Origin: Niebla homalea
Lineage: Eukaryota; Ascomycota; Lecanoromycetes; Lecanorales; Ramalinaceae
Assembly (NCBI GenBank): GCA_019925105.1
Contig: JAHGAU010000009.1
Coordinates: 1,364,001-1,428,000 of the forward strand
Direction of reading: 5' to 3'
DNA: 64,000 nucleotides
A program made the translations under genes and the position numbers. Below the pieces are notes generated by a model. It made no database searches. It saw only the letters and a program-made list of their open reading frames with translations, and had not been told where the DNA came from. This document shows positions 36,972 to 50,502 of the stretch, piece by piece (the stretch's first letter is position 1; each line of letters begins with the position of its first letter).

Positions 36972-38057
36972 AATTAATATTATTAAAGATTACCTATTAG
37001 CGTCCCAGTTATTTAGATATTTATCCCGTATAATATCCTTCTTATACTTAATTATTTAAATATATAAAATACGGATGAGGAACGACCTTTTTATTAATAC
37101 CGTCGTTTAAAATATAATAAAAGAAGGATAATATATAATACTTAGCTTACTATCCTATTATTAAACTATATATACTATTATATACCGTCCTATATTCTTA
37201 AATATATATCTATCGATTTATAATATTATTAATTATCCTTTATAATATTATTAACTATTTTTTATAATAGTCCTTCGCGATAATAAGTTGTTTTTATTAA
37301 AGTATATTTACGGATAAATACCTTATAATTTAAGAATTATAATAATAAGATTCTTATCTTCTTAACAAAATACTATATTAAAGTATTTTCTAGAGGTATT
37401 AAATAATTAATTGATATTTTTAAAAGGCGCTTAACGTATATATTAGCTTAATAAAATATCTGGATAAAAATAATAAATATTGTTTATTTTTTACGTCCTT
37501 AATCTTTAAAAACTATACCTTGGATTTATTTATTCTTTATATTATTTATTTAAGATTATTTTATTTTTATATACGTTTTTAAACGTCCTATATCCCGGAT
37601 ATATTATTATAGTATTTTAACTTTATTTAAAATACGCGTTCTTAATCTTAAAAGTATTACTTTAATTTTTTAAATTTATAACTTTATTTAAATAAGGTAT
37701 TAATACGTTAAATAGTACGTATTTAAGGACTTTAACGTACGTTTACGGTATATCATTAAATACCGCCTTTAACCTGTTATTATAATACTTGCTTTAACTC
37801 TTTTAATTAATTTTTTTCGTTATAATTTTTAAGGATAAGGATTAATAATAATGTATCTTTTAAATTAAACTTTAAATAAATTAATATTTTGAAAAGTTAT
37901 CCGTAATTTTAATAAAAGGATATTATAATATTAAGACTTTATTTTAATCCATTATCCGCTAATAATATATTAGAACGATTATTTATAAATTCCCGGTTAT
38001 CGGAACGATTAACTATATTAATAAAGATAACGTCCATCGGTATTAAAGTATCGTCCG

Positions 38058-38231
38058 TGTCACGGTGTGAGGGCTGCGATGCTGGTAGCCAAGAGCCCAG
38101 TGATTGCACTAGGCCCAACCGAGCCTAGCGCATGCCCTCCGCACACCTTCATGCAAGCATATTGTACCATAGATTTCTCTACATAGTTGAAATTCAGTTA
38201 TATTCACCTTACCTTTACTGAGTCCCTGACA
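38058..38231 (+). repeat. Solo LTR-like insertion, GC-rich
   Basis: 174 bp, starts TGTCACGGTGTGAGG and ends GAGTCCCTGACA, bounded by TCCG on both sides (38054-38057, 38232-38235). The sequence is GC-rich and shows little RIP, standing out sharply from the flanks. No partner LTR exists in the window, and the family is not otherwise represented. It interrupts the gag region of the Gypsy element. Confidence 0.65.
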
Positions 38232-39922
38232 TCCGGCTTAAATAATAAGACGTAATTATTTAAATTAATTATACCGTTTAAAATAAATAAATTAACTTTT
38301 AGAACGTCCGTATCAGAAATTATTTATATAAATCTTTTATTTAATTTATAAAATAATAATAATAATGTAATAATATTTATAATAATAATAAAAAAGTAGT
38401 TATAATAAATATTAAATATAACGTTTAATAAAGTATTTATTAAATCTAAAGTAAAAGCAATATAATATATTATTTAAGGACCGTTTAAACATTAAAATAA
38501 CCCGGATAACCCGGATAACCTAATAAATCCGGCAAGCTTAATTTAAAGTCGTCCGGTAATAATATAAAACTCGTTTAACTTAAGGTATTTTAATTTATAT
38601 TTAAATAAGTTATATAATAATGGTAAAATCGTTATTATCAGAAAAGACATATATTATAAGAATATTATTTTATTCGTTAAACAGATTAAGGATCTATCCG
38701 TTATTAAAAACGTTATACTTATCCGTTTAAATATTAATATAATATTAAGAGGCTTTATTCTCGCTTAATGCATTATAGAATTATTTAATTTAAGCGTTTT
38801 AGATTACGAGTAAACGTAAATAATATAAAAGAATAATATAAAGTATTAATATCCCGGTTTAAGGAAATAATAGTAATTATTTTATCCTATTTATAGTCCG
38901 AAAAATATAGTATAAATAACGTAAAGTCATACCGTAAACCGTCCGGTTATATTTAAGCGATTATTTATTACTATAAAGCGGTTAATTTTAAGAACGTTAA
39001 AAATTAATTTATTTTTATTTATAATAAAATTATATTTAAGTTCTATATATTTATCGATCCATTAAAATCGATAACGTTTATTATATTTTTTATTTAGATA
39101 TTTAAATTAAAGAAGGAGATTAATTTAAGATAATAAACCGTTTTCGTTATTAGTTAATATAATAATAATTATAACGTGGTAAATATCGTAATTCTTCTTA
39201 TATGTTTAATAGTAATCGTCCTTACAAAAGTAACCAATTTAATAATATACCGTACCGCTTTTAATAAAATAATATTTACCCTTATTAATAGTAAAATTAT
39301 TAAAGCATCCGCCTATAAAAAAAATCGTTTTTATGATTAATAATAAGGACGTCCCGAATAACGTATAATAATAATATTATAAGTGCCCTTATAAATTACC
39401 GCTATATTAAATACGTCCGCTTTAACGTCGTTAAGGAATAACCGATAGTAAGGTCAAGGGTACTTAAATAACGTAATAAAAGGAAGTAAATATAATAATA
39501 ATTATAATAGAAATAAAAATAATAACTTTAATTTATTTAAACGTCCCGTTATTATATATTACGTTAAAAATAATAAATAAGATAAAAATCAAAAAGACGT
39601 ATAGCTTAATAAGGATATCCCATATTATTATAATAATAAACCCTATAAATAGGATAGAAACGACTATAATTAAGTAAATAAATTATATTATCCCTAAAAT
39701 AAATTTATTGGTTTTATAAGTATTAAGACCTTTCATATTAAATATGATATAATATTCTCTTTAACGTATAAAGCTATATAAATACCTCCGTACGGATTAT
39801 CTTAATAAAAAGATATTTATCCTAAAGAAATTAATACTTTTAATTTTATATTAAATATTTTTTATTCCCAATAATAAATAGGATTTATATTTATATAAGA
39901 TTATTTAATTACTTATATTTAT

Positions 39923-40082
39923 GTTACGTACAGCGCAGGCACACCATAATAGGCATAGCGCAGGGGCTTAGGGCTATGTATGCTTGGCGCGCACCCACAT
40001 AACTAGCAACACCGTCCATAGTTGCAATCCAGGCAGTTACCACTCCACCCTCAATACCTGTACTTCGTCTTTTTCCCTGATA
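39923..40082 (+). repeat. LTR 1 of tandem-dimer element
   Basis: 160 bp, nearly unmutated. Contains GCTTGGCGCGCACCCACATA, the LTR core motif shared (in sense orientation) with families A, B and the solo LTRs at 13729 and 48558. A 60-codon minus frame here is incidental. Confidence 0.8.
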
Positions 40083-40084
40083 AA

Positions 40085-40097
40085 TGGTAGTAATAGC
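40085..40097 (+). other. Primer-binding-site-like motif, best-preserved copy
   Basis: TGGTAGTAATAGC, two bases after LTR 1. TGG at the start complements a tRNA 3' CCA. The matching tRNA was not identified. Confidence 0.65.
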
Positions 40098-40864
40098 TTC
40101 AGTCATCTGAGCCTTTAATACAGATGTTGTACAGCCTCTAACACCCTGTTATTTACAGTGGTAACTACGTTGTAGCTTATCCACCTAATACATTATTAAG
40201 CGGATCCTTTCAGTAGGATACCTATTAATCCGTTATGCCTTTATTATTAACTATATTAACAGCTTCAGCTGGCTCGATTATATCATCCTTAATACTATTA
40301 TATTTATTAATACTTAAATCGACTGGATTATTTTTACCTTAAACCTTACCTATAAGATTTAGGACTTTATCACCAACACCTTTATCAGCAAGCTTATTAG
40401 CTAGCTGTTTCTCACCCAAATCCTACCTTACCATCTATAACCTCTACATAAGATTTGCACCTTTTAAATCTCTTATTAAATTATTACCCTCCGCTAAAGT
40501 GTTATTACCACGGGTCCTTCCCACTATAATACTTAAAGACCTCTACCACAAATTTGCTCTATTACCCTTATCGTAAAAGCTATTGTATAAAAAAGAATTA
40601 TCAGTTCAATATAAGTAAAAGCCTTTATTAAGCTATTTATAATTATTATAGACGAGCTTCAAAGCGCTATTTAAGTTAATAGTAAAAAGATCCATAAAAC
40701 TATAATAAAAGCCGTAAAAGAGGCTTAAAAGCTTAGAATATAAATAAGCATTCCCTGAATAAAGGCATATATAAATCAGCTAAACAATAGCTAAAGCCTT
40801 ACCATACTTATAAGGATTACCTACTCCGTACGGGCTTAGGGCCAAGTAAGACTCGACTCGGTTA

Positions 40865-40965
40865 ATCTACGGACATTACGGATTTAAGCCATTCAGCTCT
40901 TATAAAATACTTAAATCCATAACTATTTCCCGGGTAAGGTCGCGATAACTGCCCGGCTTACGGTT
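40865..40965 (-). repeat. Conserved hairpin block, first copy in dimer element
   Basis: Contains GGATTTAAGCCATTCAGC, TTTCCCGGGTAAGGTCGCGA and TAACTGCCCGG in the same order as at 15165-15270. A TATATAAGCG box follows near 41117. Confidence 0.6.
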
Positions 40966-41303
40966 TTTCGATTTTTTAACTTTCCTTTAGTAATTAACCT
41001 TAATACTTAACGATTATTACTTCCTTTTACTTCCTTAATATACTCAGCGTTAAATATACTTAATCCTTAACCCCGGAGCCGCTTTTATCCATAAGGCTAT
41101 CGACCTCGCCGTCGTTATATAAGCGTAGTATTTTCCCTTTTTTTGGTGCATTTATTATGTGTAAAGGCTATTATTAAGACCTTTACGGGCACTAAGGCCC
41201 AAAGGGGTATAGCGGACGCCCGGTGCTTGGCTCATATACTCATATTGAGCACCTTCATAGCTAGATACTCAATTATGATATATATTATACCCACATTTTA
41301 CCT

Positions 41304-41464
41304 TGTTACGTGCAGCGCAGGCACACCATAATAGGCATAGCGCAGGGGCTTAGGGCTATGTATGCTTGGCGCGCACCTACATAACTAGTAACACCGTCCA
41401 TAGTTGCAATCCAGGCAGTTACTACTTTACCCTTAATATTTATACTTCGTTTTTTTCTTTAATA
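41304..41464 (+). repeat. LTR 2 (shared middle LTR) of tandem-dimer element
   Basis: 161 bp. The first two thirds are identical to LTR 1 apart from a few changes; the last third is more mutated. Confidence 0.8.
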
Positions 41465-42084
41465 AATAATAGTAATAACTGAGTTCCGATTATACTTATA
41501 TCGTTATATATAAGAGGGATTATAGATATACCCTTATTAAATTACCGGCAGACTATAATATATATAAAGTACTTAGCTTAATAAACTACCGACTTCTAGG
41601 CACCTTTCAGTTAACGGACCATATACTATACGTAGTATATTTATACCTGGAGTAATAAATTAATGGATAATACGCTTTCCTGCAGTAACTCCTTACTTTG
41701 AAAAACTTATAAATACGGTAATTAATTACCAACTCAACCTCCGGAAAATTTAATACTTATAATAAATAATAAAGACTTTATATTTAAAGGTCGATAGGGA
41801 TAAGTTAAGCATAATACAGAGAGAAAAATACTTTAAATATTATATACCTTACGGTTGGCATAAAGACCTTATAATTATATACTTTACGGGTAATATAAAG
41901 ACTATATAAGGAGTAAAACATATTATCGTAACGGTAATAATTAAGTTATTACTTAGTTTATAATATATAATACTTACGGCTTAATTAGTTAATTAATAAA
42001 AGTAAAAGTAAAGGATATGAGTAAGGGTAAAAACCAGGACGTATACTTACCCGGTAAAACCATAGAGATTATATTTTTGAACGA

Positions 42085-42150
42085 TTTAACTCAATTTTAA
42101 TCGCTTAAATCTACAATTATTTCCCGGTTCACGGTTCCGTTTATTTTTTC
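42085..42150 (-). repeat. Conserved hairpin block, second copy in dimer element
   Basis: Degraded version: TTAATCGCTTAAATCTACAA then TTATTTCCCGG. The second arm is largely lost. Confidence 0.45.
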
Positions 42151-42330
42151 GTAATTCTTATTAATAAACTTACTTTACCTTACTTACCAATAATTATATA
42201 TTTAAATAATATCATTTATATACTGAGGGCTTATTCTTCGTTATTTTTATTATTAAATTAATTAATATTTATAGTATTTTATAATAGATAATCCGACGTA
42301 AGCGTTAACTTTTTATTTTTTATAAGCACT

Positions 42331-42491
42331 TATTACGTATAGCGTAAATATACTATAATAGGTATAGCGTAGGGGCTTAAAGCTATATATACTTAGCGCG
42401 TACCTATATAACTAGTAACACCGTCCATAGTTACAATTTAGGCAGTTACCACTCCACCCTCAATACCTGTACTTCGTCTTTTTCCCTGACA
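42331..42491 (+). repeat. LTR 3 of tandem-dimer element
   Basis: 161 bp. The first half is RIP-mutated (TATTACGTATAGCG), the last 70 bases nearly intact, a patchy mutation pattern within one LTR. Confidence 0.8.
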
Positions 42492-43549
42492 ATTTATATA
42501 AAATTTGAGTTTTGGATTTAATTTTTATCCTTAGAATTATACTTATAGTAGTATTTATTTATAGTTAAAGTATAATTTAACGGATATTTATTTAAATACC
42601 GGTTATAATATTAACCTTATAAATAGGGCTTTCTTATTATAGAATTTACTTAACGTTATAATTTCTAAAATATCTTTATTATTAAAAGTACATGACATCG
42701 GTTTTAATTATTACTTAATAAACGAGTTTATATTTATCTTTATTAATTTTTTAAGGATAAAGGATAATGAAGATATCCTTATATATTTAAAGAGAAAATT
42801 TTATATTTTCGATAATTTACGAGTAAATATATTAATAAGAAATAATATTATTAACCCGAAGTTAATCAATATCCGTATCTTTAATAATATAGCGTATATT
42901 AATAGTTATAATATTGTTATTCTGATTAAATATCGTTAATACAATTAATTTAAAAAACGGAAAATATATTCAAATAAAATAGCTACTATTTAACCGTATA
43001 TTAAAACGATTATCCCGGTTAAAACGCTTTAGATATTTACGGATAAAAAGTTTATTTTTAAGTTATAAGAATAGATTAACTTAATATTATTAACTTAATA
43101 TTATTTACTTATTTAATTAACTTTAATATTATTAATATCGCTATTAAGAATAAAATAAATAAGCTTATTTAAATATTTAAATAAATATACTTTAATTTCA
43201 TTTAAGAATTAAAATATAACAATTATTTCTATATATAAAACCCAGATTTATTATTAAAGCAGAAATTATAAGTTAAATAAGTAATTATAATTATTATTAT
43301 TATTATAATAGCCTTTATAATAACCGGTTTACCCGATACTTATAAAGGTATATTTAATTCAATAATATTTATTATTATTAATATCTTCATTACGTAATTA
43401 CCCGTTAATATATTAATATCCGAGATGCCTTATATATTTGAAGTTTATATTATTAAAATGCCTTTAACGGAAATATTAAATAAAAAGACTTTTATAAATA
43501 GTATTTATATATATAGAATAAATAAAGAATGTTATATTATTTGGGAGCT

Positions 43550-45500
43550 TACCGAGCGTTTCTTAATATTATAATAAGATTAGGGGTTTATTAATATCCC
43601 GGAATATAAATAAATAACTTTAAATTTACGAAACAATTAATAAATACGTTTAATTAAGGCCTTTATATGTATAAAGACCTACCTATTCGGTTTTCGGGAT
43701 TATAAGGTAATTAATTGTATTTTTAATAAGCTATAGTAATAAAGTTAATTATAATAAATATTAAATTCTATATTATTTAACTTCTTAATATTTATAATAT
43801 AAAAAATACTTAAAAGATAATATAAGGAAAAGGCGTATTATTATTAATATACGTAAATTTAACGATTTATTTATCCCGGATATTTATTGTTTACTTTTAT
43901 ATTTAAGAATAATTATAAAATTATCCGGTTATAATTATTTATTTTTATCCGACGTTATTTTATTCTTTTATTAATAAAGGTCTTATTTATTTATACGTTA
44001 AATACTTATTATCATAAGTTATCGCGGATAAAAGATATTTAGTATATTTATTATAAGCTATATTAACTTTATTATTTATATTTAATAATAAATTAATAAA
44101 ATTCTTTATTTAATTAAAGATATTACTTAAGCTTATATTAATAATATATTATTGGAATAAAGACGTTCCGATAATATTTATTTAAGTTAAAGAAATTCTT
44201 TATTATGCTTATTAAATAAAACGTATTATTAAGTCCAGAAACCCTTCTTAAATCACCCCGATTTTAAGCTTTTAAGACGTTTTATTAATAATTTAAGCTT
44301 AACTACTGTAAAAAATAAATTATAAATGATTATTTCTTTATCCTATTTATATACGCTTAATAAATTAGAACATTACTTTAAACTTATAAATTATATAAGA
44401 TTATCGATATATATATATATACGTAATTAATATAATTATTATAAGATTTAAAAACGGATTTATTTAAGTAAGGTTTTATTAAAGGTATCCTATATAAACG
44501 TTATTTATTTACGTAAAAACTTAATACCCTTATTATTACATAACGTATAGGCCTTAATAATCTTTAATTTATATTATTTAACCTTATAATACTTATTTAT
44601 TTTAATCCGGATAAAATATTATAGATTATTATAAATACGTTTAAGGAATTTAATATCGGATATAAGATTTTTTATATGAAGGACGAAACTATATTTAAAA
44701 AGTCAGAAAGGAAATAATTATTAAGGATAATAATATAATTTATTATATATTTATTAAGGTTATTATTTAATATTAAAAAGAGTTATTAATTAAAAAAGCT
44801 TAAAGTTACCGGTTTTATTTAGGTTATTAAGAAAGTTTATTATTTTATTAAGTTATTACATTATATAATAATAATTTAAATTAATTATTTTATAATTCTA
44901 AATATTATAAAATAAATACTTATTACGGTAATATTATTAATTACTTAAGGTAATACCCGTTTAATTAAAGCGTTCTAATTTTTACGTTTATTTAATTTAA
45001 ATGTACGTTATTAACCGGGTAAAGAATATATAATATCGGACGTTTTATTTCGCTTTATAAATATAAATATTAATAATTTACCGGACAATTATGTAGAACT
45101 TGATTATTTTACGTATATTACGTTTATAATTATTATAAAAAACGATTTAAATTAATATATTAAATAAGGGTATTAAGAAGACCTTATTTAGAAATTAATT
45201 ATTATAATTTTTAATAAAAATAAAGAATTTAACTATAAGAATAAATCGATACTATTATTTATATACGGATAATATTTATTATCGTAGGATTCTAACCCGT
45301 ACTTTAAATTAAGGCCAGAATATATATAAAATATAAATATAATATAGGAATATAATCTAACTATAATAAACGTTTATAATAATCTTATGTACTATACCAA
45401 TCGGGCTATAAGATATATAACCGTATTTATATTCCCCGTATAATAATAAAGGATATCTTTAATATCGTATATAGTAACTGATACCCAAACTATAAACGTT
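43550..45500 (+). pseudogene. Gypsy pol remnant with 'V-x-D-x-R-G/K-L-N' type RT
   Basis: Plus strand, ignoring RIP stops. About 43810-43900 reads KDNIRKRRIIINIRKFNDLF then a degenerate P-D-x-Y-x-L-P-L. A Y-x-Y-L/I-S-x-V-D segment and a degenerate S-H-R-G-x-E-x-F block follow up to about 44060. This order matches the fungal Gypsy lineage whose RT reads V-V-D-I-R-G-L-N and W-R-V-H-P-x-x-R. Around 45010-45110 PGKEYIISDVLFRF and NLPDNYVELDYF represent the RNase H-to-integrase junction (P-G-K-E-N-V-x-x-D-A-L-S-R-L). Integrase follows. It is non-functional because of many stops. Confidence 0.7.
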
Positions 45501-47024
45501 ACTTTTATAATATTAATTCATTTTAATATATATAACGTTTAAGATATTTTTTATAATAATATCTTAATTATTATCCTTGATATTTAATATATTAAATACG
45601 GAAATATAATTTATATAATATTTTATAACTTATTTTAATATTATTAATACCGTTTTATATTATTATAATCGATTTTATCCTTATATTACTTATAATAATA
45701 AATAATTTTAATATTATAATATCTGTTACTTATAAATTTAATAAAAAAAATTATATTAATTATTAATAAGAATACGTTCTTAACCAGATAATAAAATAAG
45801 GATTTCCCTCCGTTATTATATCCGATTACGATCGGAAGTTTATATTTAGCCTTTAAATAAAAATCTTTATTTAACTTAATATTAACTTATTATTTTTTAT
45901 TACGTATTATCCCTAAACGGACAATAATAATAAGCGTATAAATTAAATAATAAAAATTACTTTACGGTTCTTTATTTTTATTTTAAAAACCTAAAGTTAT
46001 AACCTTTAACGTTACCCCGCTTATAAAGGTACCTTAATAATATTAAATTATTTATAACGTTTTTTACTTTAAATAAGATAATTTATAGATTTTCTATTAA
46101 GAAACCGCTTAATTAACTATTTTATTAAAGTAATTAAATATTAAATTATTTCTTATTACCTATATTACCGTAATAAACGTTATTTCATTTATATAAATAT
46201 TATAAAAGTTATATTATAATAGATAGTATATTCCTATATTCTTAAAAATTAATAAGTTTATATATTTAAGCTTATATAAGGGCTACTTATTACCGTTAAT
46301 AAACTTTGTTAATAAAAAGCCATCCCAATAGTATATAAGACCTTTTAAGGTTATCCGGCATATTAAGATATAAGCTTATAAACTCAATATCCCTGAAAAA
46401 TAATAAATTAATCCTATTTTTATTATAATTTAACGTAAACTTATATTAAATAGAATTAATTTATATTAATATTTTATACTTAATTATCCGCCATTTATTT
46501 TTATTAAGGATAATACCGTAATCGTTAAGTTATATAAGATGGATTAATTATTAAATTATAAGGTTAAGCTTATATAATATAAACATTATATCCGTTACTT
46601 TATACCTTAAAAAGGATATAATCCTAAAGATAATTAATAGAAATTATTAAGTAAATTCAATAATACGGATAATTTTATTTGAGAATAATATAATAATTAT
46701 TTATTAATATTAACGTTTTCCCCTTTATTTACTATTAAAGTATATTCCCGCGGACGTTTATTAAAATGGGAAACTATATAAGTATCGGATTTTATTAATT
46801 AACGTCTTAAACGTTTTACTATTAAAGTACTTATTATTACTATTATATTAAACGTTACCGTTATTATATCGATAATACTATATAATATATTAAACGTTAA
46901 ACGACGTCTTAATCGTCTGAAGAAGGCTATCCTTACGCCTATCCTTAAGATACCGTTATTGGCTATAATATTAAAAAAAAGAATATAAAGTTATCCTAAT
47001 AGTTTATCTTAAAAGGATATAATT

Positions 47025-47125
47025 ATACTTAAAACGTAATTATACTTAGGATATAATTATACTTAGGACATAATTACACTTGGGATATGGTTATATTTAG
47101 GTTATAATTACACTTAAGACATGGT
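47025..47125 (+). repeat. Short tandem repeats before the 3' LTR
   Basis: Roughly six imperfect units based on ATAATTACACTTAGGACAT, with mutation differences between units. It lies directly 5' of the LTR where a polypurine tract would be expected. Confidence 0.6.
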
Positions 47126-47181
47126 TATAGGTTAGGTAAATATTGACGAGGATATCGATCGCATTTTATCTATAAGGATAT

Positions 47182-47328
47182 TATTACGGCATAGGGACAG
47201 CGGTAAAGGTAGGACACTGTCCTTTATATAGGAGAGTATCCCTTAGGTAGCATAGCTGTTTATCCTTTAAAACAATAACAAGCAATACACACTTTACCAT
47301 ACCATATAATTGCCCATGCCTTATAATT
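47182..47328 (+). repeat. 3' LTR of Gypsy element (36812-47328)
   Basis: Aligns over 147 bp with 36812-36958; the final two bases deviate (TT for CA). Just upstream are degenerate 12-17 bp tandem repeats (AATTATACTTAGGATAT and variants, about 47025-47125). Confidence 0.75.
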
Positions 47329-47853
47329 ATAAATAAAAAGAAAATCAGTTAAGTTAAATATATAAGGATTTAAAAGTTATTAATAAAGACTTTAAGGATT
47401 AAGAGGATAAAGGTTAAAAGAAATAAAAGTATAATATTAATACGATAATAACGTATATTAATAACAAAGATAATAATAATAACCTAAAAGACTTAAAGGG
47501 TCTTTTATAACTATATAAAAAGAACTTTTAACGTAAGTTAAAGTTAATTAATAATTAAATTAATCTATGATTTTACGGAATAATAAGCGGATAATTATTT
47601 AAATAAATTTTAAGAATTTAACTTTTTTTTAATAATTAGAGCGTTATATTTTTTTAAGCTTAAGGATAAAATAAAAAAGATTATTACTATTATTATTATT
47701 AAGCCTCTTTAATTATAATTAAGATTAATAAAAGTAAATAAAGTATTTTAATTAATTTAAAGCTTAATAATAATAACTATAATAAAATATGGAAATATTA
47801 TTTAAATATAAAAAGGTAAATTAATTATGATTTTAATAATATAATTATATTTC
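47329..47853. other. RIP-mutated DNA between elements, unassigned
   Basis: About 0.5 kb, AT-rich. It connects the Gypsy element to the next small LTR element and by TSD logic continues at 51253. No motif recognised. Confidence 0.5.
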
Positions 47854-47999
47854 TGTTATGTGTAGCATGCATACATGGGAGCATTAATAGGTGTAGGACA
47901 CCCTTTATACGTAGAGGACAGGCATCCTTATAATGCTTTTATCCTTTAGGTAGAATCATTATTTATATATTATTATACTTTTCAATTTATATACCAATA
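47854..47999 (+). repeat. 5' LTR of family G element
   Basis: 146 bp, little mutated in its first 100 bases. Pairs with 51107-51252. Confidence 0.8.
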
Positions 48000-48557
48000 A
48001 ATAATAATAATAATTACTTATATTAATATTATATTAACGTATATGGTAAGATCCGTTAATATGAATTAAAGTATTAATTTATTAATTATAGCGGATATTT
48101 CCTTTATAGCGGGTTTAAAGGTATTAATTTTATATTATCTAGAATACCGTTTTTAATTCGTTTTTAAATACCTTTAAAGAAAGATTAAAAACGGTATTAT
48201 AAAAAAGATATATATATTATAAACTTCTTAAGTATTATTGGATTTTAATATTATTATTTTAATATATTAATTAAATGCTTTATTAAAATCCGGTAACTTA
48301 ATAATTATAGCGATTTTATACTTAATTTCGGAAAGAGTTACTTAAATAATTGAAAATAATTAATAATTAAATAACTTAAGAATTATATTTATTATAAATA
48401 AATTATTTCGGTTAAAATTTTCTAAAATTCTAAAATTTATTATTTTTTCTTTTAATTTAATTCTTAAAAATTAGATTTTAAATCTTTTAATACTTTAACG
48501 TAATTTATTATTCTTTTAAGACGCTTTATTATTATTATAATTACTATATAAATTATT

Positions 48558-48740
48558 TGTTATGCACCAGGTGGTGATAAGTAAATGCACTGTAAAAGTG
48601 GGTGGTAAGTGTATGAATAATGATCTATCTAGGTGCTATGCAGGAGTAAATATAAGTGCGCATGCCAAGCACCAAGCCCGCTATACCTTATTAAGCGTTA
48701 GTGCCCGCAATTTGCTTGGCTGTGGCCTTTACACATAACA
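48558..48740 (-). repeat. Solo LTR related to families A-C
   Basis: 183 bp, TGTTATGCACC...TACACATAACA, with flanks TTATT (48553-48557) and CTATT (48741-48745), a 5-bp duplication differing by one C-to-T change. The core GTGCGCATGCCAAGCA and ATGATCTATCTAGGTGC place it with the family A/B LTRs, which by primer-site orientation would make this copy minus. It is little mutated. Confidence 0.75.
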
Positions 48741-50502
48741 CTATTATTAACTTTAATAAAATTAAGTAAAGTTAAATTACGTTAATACGGTTAAAGTCCT
48801 TAAAAATTTATTATCGTAAGATTATTACTTTTATTAAATAGTTTTTTATTATTATAGTAATTATTAAGTTTATAAAACTTAAGTTTATTATATTAAATAA
48901 AAAATACTTTTATTTAAGAAATAATTTTCGTTTAATTTATTAATCCGCTTAATCGGTTAAAAATAATAAATTTTATTAAAGAGTAAATAATATAATTACG
49001 GAATATAATTTAAGAATTAATTCCCGTTATTATATAAAGTCAATAATAAAATAATCTTAAAAATAATTTATTTTTTCCTTTTAATAACGTAATATAATTA
49101 ATAAAAGGTTTATAATTAAATCAATTAATAAATTTTAATTTTAATAACGTTAGATTTTTTAACCTTTTTTATAAAAATAAGTTTTTCAATATAACTTTTA
49201 TAATTAAATATTCCGGGAAGTATATTTTTTTACGGGATATATATGTTTTTATCGATCGATTAAAAGATATTATTTAAATAATAAATATATAATTATTACG
49301 GAATAATTTATAATTATACTTAAGAAATACCGCTTTAAAGTAATATATTATAAAATTATTAAATATTAGAAAACGATTTATTAAATATAACGATAATATA
49401 ATTAAATAGACTTTTTAAATTATTATTAAATTTAAGTTACCTTAATAAGTAGGCTTAAATATTCTGATTATTAAAAAGTATATTATAAATAATACTTTTT
49501 AAAATCGGGAACCTTATAAATATACGTAAATTATTCTATAGGTTATATATACGTTAAATTTTAATAATATTTAAAATTAATTTACGTTTATATATAACGG
49601 GTTAAACTTAAAATTTAAACGGGATTTATAATTATTAAATATAATGATTATTATTAATAATTACCTTAAGTTTATAAATAAATTTAAATATAATTAATAA
49701 GCTTACGTTATTAAGTATTACGTACCTTTATAAATATATCCGTAAAATCATAAAATAAATACGTTATTTTAAGGTAACCGGAATTTTATAGAAAATTCAG
49801 AAATCGGTCCTTCTTTTTAATTATTAACGTTATTTTTTTAAGTATATAGATAAAATAAAGCTTATAATATACGCCCTTAAGAAAAAGGATAGTGATAATT
49901 GCCTTTAACGTTATAAGAGAAAATATTAACGTTAAATTAAGGAAAATTAAGGCCCTTAAGAAAAATCTTAGTTAAAATTCATTTCATATATAATTTATTT
50001 ATTAATATTTTAATCGTTATTAATATTATAATTCTTAATAAAAAATAGTTAATTTTAATAATTAAAAATATATTATTGGTACTTATAGAAATATAAATAT
50101 TAAAATAATTATTTTTATAAAGGAAATAACGTAATTATAACGTATAATTTACGTAAAGCAATAAATTCAAGTCTTAACTTATAATACGGTATAAATATTA
50201 ATTATATATTAAAAAAAGGATTTTAAAAGAATTATTAAAATCCCGGGATTCTATTTTTAAACCGTAATTAATATTATTTTATAATCGTAAATTCTGAAGT
50301 AACGTATTTACGTATATTGTTAATTAAAAAATATCGGTTATTGAAATTACAAACGATATTAATTAAAAGGTTAATTGACTACGTAAAATAAGACTTAGAA
50401 TTTTATACGATTTACCCCCGTAACCTTACTATATAATAATTTTAAGTTTATTAATACTATTCGTTATTTACCGGATGGAGAACTTAAAAATCCAAGTTAT
50501 AG

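Larger units (their letters stand above)
39923..42491 (+). mobile_element. Tandem-dimer LTR retroelement (family D): LTR-internal-LTR-internal-LTR
   Basis: Three direct LTR copies of 160-161 bp at 39923-40082, 41304-41464 and 42331-42491 (TGTTACG...CCCTGACA). The exact duplication ATTTA flanks only the outermost ends (39918-39922, 42492-42496), so the whole array behaves as one insertion. Both first and second LTR are followed by the same primer-site-like motif (40085-40097 and 41467-41479), and both internal parts end with the conserved hairpin block. Internals are 1221 and 866 bp, too short for pol. Plus-strand translation near 40640-40800 is lysine-rich and fairly open, identity unknown. 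The first two LTRs are almost free of RIP. Confidence 0.8.
36812..47328 (+). mobile_element. Ty3/Gypsy LTR retrotransposon with two nested elements
   Basis: 147-bp LTRs at 36812-36958 (TGTCGCGG...TTATAACA) and 47182-47328. Immediately after the left LTR lies TGGTAATAAAACT, a primer-binding-site candidate. Subtracting the dimer element at 39923-42491 and the solo LTR at 38058-38231 leaves about 7.8 kb. Plus-strand gag-pol remnants include an unusual fungal RT type and a PGKE-to-integrase segment. A target duplication is not clear; ATTAT occurs left (36807-36811) and overlapping the right end. Its primer site matches that of the small LTR elements nearby, so a functional relative could have supplied their replication proteins (inference). 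Confidence 0.8.

Noticed and set aside
39924..40106. 60-codon minus frame in a GC-rich patch.
   Set aside because: It coincides with a 160-bp LTR repeated three times, and its frame is broken in the other copies.
48000..48016. TAA microsatellite next to the family G LTR.
   Set aside because: Not rejected outright as a repeat, but its position two bases after the LTR and its match to a fully converted primer site make the primer-site reading preferable; low complexity keeps this tentative.
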